From assembly GCF_039523795.1 (NCBI RefSeq), contig NZ_BAAAFZ010000008.1, positions 248,001 through 312,000 of the forward strand: a DNA stretch of 64,000 nt, written 5' to 3'. A model generated the notes under the pieces. That model did not search any database. It saw only the letters and a list, made by a program, of their open reading frames with translations, and was not told the DNA's origin. The DNA comes from Craurococcus roseus. Its GTDB lineage: Bacteria > Pseudomonadota > Alphaproteobacteria > Acetobacterales > Acetobacteraceae. A program made the translations under genes and the position numbers. Each line of letters starts with the position of its first letter. The stretch's first letter is position 1. Shown piece after piece: positions 58,297 to 64,000 of this stretch.

Positions 58297-60204
58297 CTAC
58301 AGCCGGTCCGCCGGCGGCGGTTCCTCCCCGAACCAGCTCTTCTCCATCATCGCCTTCGCGGCGGTCGCGCCTTGCGCGTCGCCGCGCGCTTCCGCCGCCC
58401 GCAACAGGCCCGCCGTCGCCCAGCCGTTGTTGGGCGTGCGCTTCAGCGCTTCGCGGAAGGCGGCCTCCGCTTCCGCGTGCTTGCCCTGCGCCAGCAGCGC
58501 CGCGCCGAGCGACTGGTGGACCGGGTAGTACCAGAAGGGCGGTTCCATGTAGGGCAGCCCGTCCTGCGTCGCGGCCGCTTCGGCGTAGAGGCGGGCGGCG
58601 GCGGCGTGGTCGCCGGCGGCCTGCGCCGCCCGCGCCTCCACCACCCGCCTCGCGATGCCGAGCACATCGGGCGCCGGCACGCCCTCCGCGGGCAGCGCCG
58701 CGACGGCGGGCGCCCCCTCCAGCCGCGCGATGGCCGCCGCCTCGGCCCGCGCCTCCGCGACGCGCCCGAGCCGCGCCAACGCCTCGCCGCGGGCGTAGTG
58801 CCAATGGGCGCGGATGAACGGGAACTCCTCGGCCGGCGCGGGGAGCGCCAGCACCGCTTCGGGCGGGGAGAAGCGGGCGTGCGCCACGAAGGGCGCCGAG
58901 GCGATCGGCTGGGTCAGCGCGGGGAAGGCGCGCTTCGCGTCCTCCGGGATGAGGGTGGCCAAGCGCGTCGCCGCCTCCACCGCCGTCGGCCCATCGCCGC
59001 CCATCATGGCGGAGGCCAGGACGAAGTGGACGTTGTGCGCGAAGTAGCCGCCGGCGTAGAGCGGGCTGGCGCCGCCGCGGGCGAGTTGCGCCTCGTCGGC
59101 CGCGACCGCGCGGCGGTTCGCCTCCAGGCTCTCCTTCCACAGGCCGAGGCGGTACCAGATGTGCGCCGGCATGTGGACTATGTGCCCGGCCGCGGGCATC
59201 AGCGCCTCCAGCCGCGCCGCGTGCGGCGCCGCGCGCCCCGGCCGGTCGGACGCCTCGACGGTGTGGATGTAGAGGTGGATCGCGCCGGGGTGCAGCGGGT
59301 TGGGCGCGATCGGCGAGGGCCGGTCGCCCAGCACGCCTTCGAGCAGCGCGACGATCCGTTCCGCGGCGCCCTTCGGCTTCCGGCCGCTGTCCTCCCAATA
59401 GTCCCAAGGGCTCAGGTTCATCAGCGCGTCGGCGGTCAGCACCGCGATCTCCGGGTCGGCGGGCCAGCGCGCCTGCACGGCCTCCATCGCCTCGGCGTAG
59501 GCGCGGTCGAGCGCCTTGCGGTCGGCGTTCGGGTCGGCCGAGTAGCGCTTGGACAGCGCCTCGATCAGCGCCGCCCGCGTTTCGCCGGCCTTGGGCGCGA
59601 GTTGGCGGGCGCGCTCCAGCGCCGCGACGGCGCGGCGGTTGGCGTCCTCCTCCATGACGAAGTTGATGTGCGGGCCGAGCACCCAGGCCTCGCCCCACAG
59701 GCACATGGCGCAATTGGGGTCGAGTCGCTGGGCCGCCCGGAAGGCGCGGGCCGCCTCGGCGTGGTTGAAGCCCCAGGCGAAGCGGTAGCCCTGGTCGAAG
59801 AAGGCCTGGGCCTCGGCGTTCGCGGTGCCGGCCGGCCAGCTCAGCTTGCCCAGTTTGTCGAGCAGCGGCGGCGGCTCGTCGCTGGTCGGCGCCGCGGCGC
59901 CGCGCGGCAGGTTGGGGATGGAGCCGCCGAGTTCGGTGCGGCGGCTGGGCGCGGGGGCGACGCCGGCCGGGGCGGGCGCGGTCGCGGCGGGCCCGACGTG
60001 GTGGGCGCCGTGTTCGGCGGCCGTGGGCGGCGGCTGCGCGCCGGTTTGCGCCTGGACCAAGTTGAGGCGCGGCCGGTGGTGGTCGGCGTGCGATTGCGCC
60101 GAGGCAAGGGTCGCCGCCGGGCCGGCCGTAGCAAAGGCGGCGCCGGCGAGCAGGAAGGACCGGAAAGCCTGTGATTGCCGGCGCGCGGAGCTGCTGAGCG
60201 TCAT
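58297..60204 (-). CDS. Secreted TPR-repeat protein
   Basis: 635 residues. A Sec signal (MTLSSSARRQSQAFRSFLLA and on, cleaved near LASAQS) leads to an Ala/Pro-rich stretch and then TPR helices: QGYRFAWGFNHAEAARAFRAAQ, ADALMNLSPWDYWED, and C-terminal SLGAALLAQGKHAEAEAAF. Conserved histidine blocks HLYIHTVEAS and HIVHMPAHIWYRLG are typical of an uncharacterised periplasmic TPR family. Function unknown. An upstream small frame (60201-60407) overlaps its start but is doubtful. Confidence 0.85.
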   Translation of the reverse strand: MTLSSSARRQSQAFRSFLLAGAAFATAGPAATLASAQSHADHHRPRLNLVQAQTGAQPPPTAAEHGAHHVGPAATAPAPAGVAPAPSRRTELGGSIPNLPRGAAAPTSDEPPPLLDKLGKLSWPAGTANAEAQAFFDQGYRFAWGFNHAEAARAFRAAQRLDPNCAMCLWGEAWVLGPHINFVMEEDANRRAVAALERARQLAPKAGETRAALIEALSKRYSADPNADRKALDRAYAEAMEAVQARWPADPEIAVLTADALMNLSPWDYWEDSGRKPKGAAERIVALLEGVLGDRPSPIAPNPLHPGAIHLYIHTVEASDRPGRAAPHAARLEALMPAAGHIVHMPAHIWYRLGLWKESLEANRRAVAADEAQLARGGASPLYAGGYFAHNVHFVLASAMMGGDGPTAVEAATRLATLIPEDAKRAFPALTQPIASAPFVAHARFSPPEAVLALPAPAEEFPFIRAHWHYARGEALARLGRVAEARAEAAAIARLEGAPAVAALPAEGVPAPDVLGIARRVVEARAAQAAGDHAAAARLYAEAAATQDGLPYMEPPFWYYPVHQSLGAALLAQGKHAEAEAAFREALKRTPNNGWATAGLLRAAEARGDAQGATAAKAMMEKSWFGEEPPPADRL

Positions 60205-60600
60205 CGGAGGAGTTCCGTTCCCGTGGATGGGCGGATGCGGGCCCGGTCTCGATTGCGGGACGGGGGGCGCCGAATGGCTGGCGCGCGGACCGCCGGTCGG
60301 AACCCGATCGGGCGAGGCGCCGCGGCGGCCACATGGGGCGTGGCCCCGCGGCCCCGGGTCGCGCTCCGTCGGGCTTCCTGGGCCGTTTCCGTACGGCCGG
60401 TGGTCATGCGTCACCCCCTTCCGGTGTGAGGCACGGTGGGCACGCTTCCGCACGGGCATCATAAGCGAGGCGCGGCTGAAACCGCCACGGTTCTGTTGCC
60501 GGCAACGGCCGCACGGGAGCCTGAGCGCAGCCGGTCCCCGGGCGCCGCCTCCAGCCGCGGAGGCCTGCCACCCCGCGCCCTTGTGCTACGATACGGCCCC
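60205..60600. other. Divergent gap between TPR and Uma2 genes
   Basis: About 395 bases shared by divergent promoters. A 68-codon frame (60201-60407, minus) would overlap the TPR start as ATGA, but its content is Arg/Pro-rich and not recognised. No RNA gene or terminator seen. Confidence 0.45.
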
Positions 60601-61185
60601 ATGTCCCTCGCCCGCAGCCCCGCGCCGACGACCGTGGCCGAGTTCCTCGCCTGGGAGGAAAGGCAGGAACTGCGCTGGGAATACGACGGCTTCGCCCCGG
60701 TGGCCATGACCGGCGGCACCGTGGCGCATGACACCATCCAGTCGAATCTCGTGATCGCCTTGGGCAACCGGCTGCGGGGAACGCCGTGCCGGGTCCACGG
60801 CAGCAACCTGAAAATCGAAGTCGCGGGGCGCGTCCGCTACCCGGACGTCTTCGTGGCCTGCACGCCATTCAATCCGCGCGAAACCGTGCGGCGCGATCCT
60901 GTTGTCGTGTTCGAGGTGCTCAGCTCGGGTACGGCCAGGACCGACCGCGTCGAGAAGATGCACGAGTATTGGGAAACGCCCAGCATCCAACGCTACGTCC
61001 TGATCGAACAGGACGCGGTCAGCGCGATGGCGTTCACGCGGGGCGAAGAAAGCTGGTCCGGGCGCGTGTTGTGGCCCGGCAGCGTCCTGGCCTTGCCGGA
61101 GATCGGAATCGAGCTGCCGCTCGACGAGCTGTACGAGGGCCTGGACCCGGCCGCGCTGCGCGACCCGCCGCCCCCGCCCGAGTAG
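60601..61185 (+). CDS. Uma2-family (DUF820) PD-(D/E)XK nuclease-like protein
   Basis: 194 residues. The core LRWEYDGFAPVAMTGGTVAHD, RVRYPDVFVACTP (with the acidic PD motif) and VVVFEVLSSGTARTDRVEKM (E-x-S) is the Uma2/DUF820 restriction-endonuclease-like fold. ATG 60601 is selected; upstream residues of the frame lack similarity. Convergent with the ligase, seven bases away. Cellular role unknown. Confidence 0.88.
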   Translation: MSLARSPAPTTVAEFLAWEERQELRWEYDGFAPVAMTGGTVAHDTIQSNLVIALGNRLRGTPCRVHGSNLKIEVAGRVRYPDVFVACTPFNPRETVRRDPVVVFEVLSSGTARTDRVEKMHEYWETPSIQRYVLIEQDAVSAMAFTRGEESWSGRVLWPGSVLALPEIGIELPLDELYEGLDPAALRDPPPPPE

Positions 61186-61192
61186 CGCCCGG

Positions 61193-62812
61193 TCAATCCG
61201 CCGCTTCGGCCGCGCTCCCCTTCTCCACCAGGTTCATCAGGTTCTCCAGCCGGTCCGCCTCGCCCGCCGGCTTGTCCTTCCTGATCCGCAGGATGCGCGG
61301 GAAGCGCAGCGCCACGCCGCTCTTGTGGCGGTTGGAGAGCTGCGCGGCGTCGAACACCACCTCCAGCACCAGCGACTTCTCCACCTCCCGCACCGGGCCG
61401 AAGCGCGAGACGGTGTGGTTGCGTATCCAGCGGTCGAGCCAGACCAGCTCCTGGTCCGTGTAGCCCGAGTACGCCTTGCCGACCGGCACCAGCTCCTCGC
61501 CGCCGTTCCCGTCGGGGCGCCACAGGCCGAAGGTGTAGTCGCTGTAGAAGGACGAGCGCTTCCCGTGGCCGCGCTGCGCGTACATCATCACCGCGTCCAC
61601 CGAGAGCGGGTCGCGCTTCCACTTCCACCAGAAGCCCTTCTGCCGCCCGGCGACGTAGGGGCTGTCCGCGCGCTTCAGCATCAGCCCCTCGATGGAGGCG
61701 GCGCGGGCGCCGGCCCGGATTTCCGCGAGCTGCGCGAAGGAGGCGAAGGCGATGGGCGCCGAAAGGTCCATGCGGGCCGGCTTCGCGCGCTCCACCCACT
61801 CCTCCAGCCGCCGCCGGCGCTCGTCGAAGGGCAGCGGGCGCAGGTCGTCCCCGCCGTCGAACAGCAGGTCGTAGAGCCGCACGCCGACCGGGAAGTCGCG
61901 CTGCATCTTCGGCGTCACCGCCTTGCGGTTCAGCCGCTGCTGGAGGTCCGCGAAGGGCGCCACGGCGCCGCCCTCGCGGACCACCAGCAACTCGCCGTCC
62001 AGCACGGCGTGGAAGTCCATCTCCTCCACGATCTCGGGGAAGGCGCCGGAGACGTCCTCGCCGCCGCGGCTCCAGATGCGCCGGCCGCGCGGCCCGGCGG
62101 TGAGCTGCACGCGGATGCCGTCCCACTTCCACTCCGCCCGCCACTCGGACGGGTCGAGCTTGGCGACGTCGGCGTCCTCCAGCGGGTGCGCCAGCATCAG
62201 CGGCCGGAACACCGGGGCGTCGCGCGGGTCCGGGCGCTCCGCCTTGCCTTCCAGCCAGCGGAACAGCGGCAGGTAAGGCGGGGCGACGCCGTGCCAGACC
62301 TCTTCGATCTCCTCCACCGGCTTGCCGGCCCAATCCGCGAGCGCCAGCCGCGTAAGGCGCGCCGAGGCGCCGACGCGCAGCTCGCCGGTGAGCAGCTTGA
62401 TGAGGGCGTAGCGCCCGCTCGCGTCCAAGGTGTCAAGCCAGCCGGCGATCAGCGCCGGCAGCTCGGCCTTGGGCGTGACCTCCAGCGTTTCGACCACTTC
62501 GGAGAGGTCGGGCGGCGGCGCGTTCACCCCTTCCCGCTCGGGCCAGATCAGCGCCACCGTCTCGGCGAGGTCGCCCACGTAGTCGTGGGAGAGCGCCAGC
62601 AGCACGGGGTCGGTGAGGGCGGCGACCAAGCCCTTCACCAGCGCCGGCTTGGCGGCGGTGAAGACCAGCTCGTCCGTCAGCGCCGCGAGGCCGAGGCCGC
62701 GCTCCGGGTCCGGCTGGGTCTCGAACCAGCGCCGCAGCAGCGCGACCTTGGCGTTGCGGCCGGGGGTGAAGACCAGCCGTTCCAGCAGGTCGGCGAAGGC
62801 CGGGACGCTCAA
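61193..62812 (-). CDS. ATP-dependent DNA ligase
   Basis: 539 residues. The active-site motif is KWDG with Lys229 (EWKWDGIRVQL), preceded by a DNA-binding helical domain and followed by LDGELLV (motif III), GLMLKRADSPY (motif IV) and WWKWKRDPL (motif V). The start is TTG at 62810-62812, overlapping the exonuclease stop as TTGA; the N-terminus MSVPAFADLLERL fits the family. Such ligases travel with an MBL exonuclease in alphaproteobacteria and act in repair; the usual Lhr helicase and phosphoesterase partners are not here. Confidence 0.94.
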   Translation of the reverse strand: MSVPAFADLLERLVFTPGRNAKVALLRRWFETQPDPERGLGLAALTDELVFTAAKPALVKGLVAALTDPVLLALSHDYVGDLAETVALIWPEREGVNAPPPDLSEVVETLEVTPKAELPALIAGWLDTLDASGRYALIKLLTGELRVGASARLTRLALADWAGKPVEEIEEVWHGVAPPYLPLFRWLEGKAERPDPRDAPVFRPLMLAHPLEDADVAKLDPSEWRAEWKWDGIRVQLTAGPRGRRIWSRGGEDVSGAFPEIVEEMDFHAVLDGELLVVREGGAVAPFADLQQRLNRKAVTPKMQRDFPVGVRLYDLLFDGGDDLRPLPFDERRRRLEEWVERAKPARMDLSAPIAFASFAQLAEIRAGARAASIEGLMLKRADSPYVAGRQKGFWWKWKRDPLSVDAVMMYAQRGHGKRSSFYSDYTFGLWRPDGNGGEELVPVGKAYSGYTDQELVWLDRWIRNHTVSRFGPVREVEKSLVLEVVFDAAQLSNRHKSGVALRFPRILRIRKDKPAGEADRLENLMNLVEKGSAAEAAD

Positions 62813-63921
62813 GCCGTGGCGCCTTCGGCCGCCGCGGCGTGCTCCCCGGCATCCCCGCCGCCGCCCGGCGCCGCGTCCTCCTCGTCGTCGCCGAGGCCGA
62901 TCAGGTGCAGCGCCCGGCCGCGGATGCCGCGCCCGGCCATGGCGTGGATCAGCGCGTCGTCGCGCCCGTGCGTCACCCACACCTCGGGCGCGCCCACCTC
63001 GTCCACCGTGCGGTTCAGCTCAGCCCAGTCGGCGTGGTCGCTGATGACGAGCGGCAGCTCCACGCCGCGCAGCCGCGCCCGCTGGCGCACCCGCATCCAG
63101 CCCGACGCGACCGCAACCACCGGCTCCGCCAGCCGCCGCGCCCAGCGGTCGGCGACGGCCGAGGGCGGCGCCAGCACGATCGCGCCGCGCAGCGCCGCCT
63201 TCTCGGCCACCGTCGCCGGCCGGAGGTCGCCGAGCCTGACGCCCAACTCCTCGTACAACCGGCACAGGCCCATCAGCGCGCCGTGGAGGTGGATCGGCCG
63301 GTCCCACCCGGCTTCCCGCAGCAGCGCGATCAGCCGCTGGCACTTGCCGAGCGCGTAGCAGCCGACGACGTGGGTGCGCTCCGGGAACAGCGCCACCGAG
63401 CGCAGCAGCTTGGCGACCTCGCCGTCGGCCGGCGGGTGGCGGAAGATCGGCAGGCCGAAGGTCGCCTCGGTCACGAACACGTCGCAGGGCACCGGCTCGA
63501 AGGGCGCGCAGGTCGGGTCGCGCGCCCGCTTGTAGTCGCCGGACACCACCACCCGGCTGCCCTTCCACTCCAAGCACACCTGCGCCGAGCCGAGCACGTG
63601 CCCGGCCGGCGCCAGCCGGATGCGCACGCCGTTGTGCGTCACCTCCTCGCCGGGGCGGATCGGCTGTTGGCTCTCGCCCGCGCGCCCCTCGCCCATGCGC
63701 GCCCGCATGATCGCGAGCGTCTCGGGCGTCGCCAGCACGGCGCGGTGGCCGGGGCGCGCGTGGTCGGCGTGGCCGTGGGTGACGACCGCGCGCTCCACCG
63801 GCCGCACCGGGTCCACCGTGAAGCCGCCGGGCAGGCAGTGCAGCCCCTCGGGCGTGACCCGGAGCCAGGTTTCGGGATGCGGCGGCGGCATTGGCAGAAT
63901 GTTTTCCTTCGGCATCGCCAT
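62809..63921 (-). CDS. Ligase-associated MBL-fold DNA exonuclease
   Basis: 370 residues. The MBL zinc motif THGHADH is at 48-54 (H49, H51, D53, H54), with GHVLGSAQV, VVSGDYKRARDPTCAPFEPV and ATFGLPIFRHPP as further family blocks, including a beta-CASP-like region. It is the ligase-associated exonuclease (sometimes named for RNA processing). It directly precedes the ligase, with stop and start overlapping. A start at the internal Met3 is equally possible. Confidence 0.93.
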   Translation of the reverse strand: MAMPKENILPMPPPHPETWLRVTPEGLHCLPGGFTVDPVRPVERAVVTHGHADHARPGHRAVLATPETLAIMRARMGEGRAGESQQPIRPGEEVTHNGVRIRLAPAGHVLGSAQVCLEWKGSRVVVSGDYKRARDPTCAPFEPVPCDVFVTEATFGLPIFRHPPADGEVAKLLRSVALFPERTHVVGCYALGKCQRLIALLREAGWDRPIHLHGALMGLCRLYEELGVRLGDLRPATVAEKAALRGAIVLAPPSAVADRWARRLAEPVVAVASGWMRVRQRARLRGVELPLVISDHADWAELNRTVDEVGAPEVWVTHGRDDALIHAMAGRGIRGRALHLIGLGDDEEDAAPGGGGDAGEHAAAAEGATA

Positions 63922-64000
63922 CTGTGGCCGCCGCGCAAAGGATCAAGCCTGCCCGCTTTCCGGCTGCAACCCGGGCGCCTTTCGCGCGTCAGGCGTGTGC

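Noticed and set aside
60201..60407. 68-codon frame overlapping the TPR start as ATGA, with a possible ribosome site
   Set aside because: No similarity or motif and strongly biased composition; kept only as a note.

Overview
This window is a GC-rich (roughly 70% G+C by eye) piece of a bacterial chromosome, most likely an alphaproteobacterium of the Acetobacteraceae (Roseomonas-like) group. The pointers are the CtrA-type regulator, the DUF3553 and DUF1127 small proteins, several Bug/TctC binding proteins, a K+-independent H+-pyrophosphatase, the alphaproteobacterial form of recA/rpoD/dnaG, and tRNA-Met of alphaproteobacterial type. The genus is inference from gene content.

Layout. 0-1.8 kb: an L,D-transpeptidase cut by the left edge and an RNase Z-like MBL hydrolase that runs into an antisense tRNA-Met. 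1.8-6.8 kb: a compact minus-strand sulfur-trafficking operon, iscR, a NifS-like desulfurase, iscS, fdx, tenA, mnmA, then tRNA-Met(CAU). 7.2-10.3 kb: alpha/beta hydrolase, a Bug binding protein and an MFS transporter. 10.3-12.9 kb: an Lrp-type regulator divergent from phhA-hpd (phenylalanine to homogentisate). 13-15.6 kb: fliJ-fliI divergent from a CtrA-like regulator that lacks the phosphoacceptor aspartate. 16.2-19.7 kb: DUF3553, moaA and two unrecognised membrane proteins. 20-22.6 kb: two secreted-phosphatase-type genes, both frameshifted. 22.8-27.2 kb: aldehyde dehydrogenase, NTF2-like protein, a second Bug protein, recA. 27.2-29.4 kb: flhB-fliR-fliQ.

29.4-32.2 kb is a mobile-DNA scar: a complete IS3-family (IS2-like) element lies between a truncated small gene and a truncated IS630-type transposase. 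32.2-38 kb: a secreted MetX-like hydrolase, DUF1127, an MFS transporter, soluble ppa and membrane hppA. 38-41 kb: a ribbon-helix-helix protein, glyoxalase, and a Tat-exported GMC oxidoreductase pair. 41-46.8 kb: two large tandem Ig-repeat/DUF4214 surface proteins. 46.9-51.3 kb: a GNAT gene coupled to rpoD, and dnaG. 51.6-55.5 kb: a lipoprotein penicillin-acylase-family amidase translationally coupled to a GH3-type amide synthetase. 55.5-58.2 kb: bfr, bfd, an Fe(III)-binding protein and an HpaI-type aldolase. 58.3-64 kb: a TPR protein, a Uma2 nuclease, and an ATP-dependent DNA ligase coupled to its MBL exonuclease.

Most genes are chromosomal housekeeping or catabolism with tight stop/start overlaps (ATGA, GTGA, TTGA). 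The least explained points are the degenerate CtrA-like regulator beside fliI, the GH3/amidase pair, the adhesin-like paralog pair, and the paired frameshifts at G-runs. I saw no CRISPR array, prophage or rRNA.
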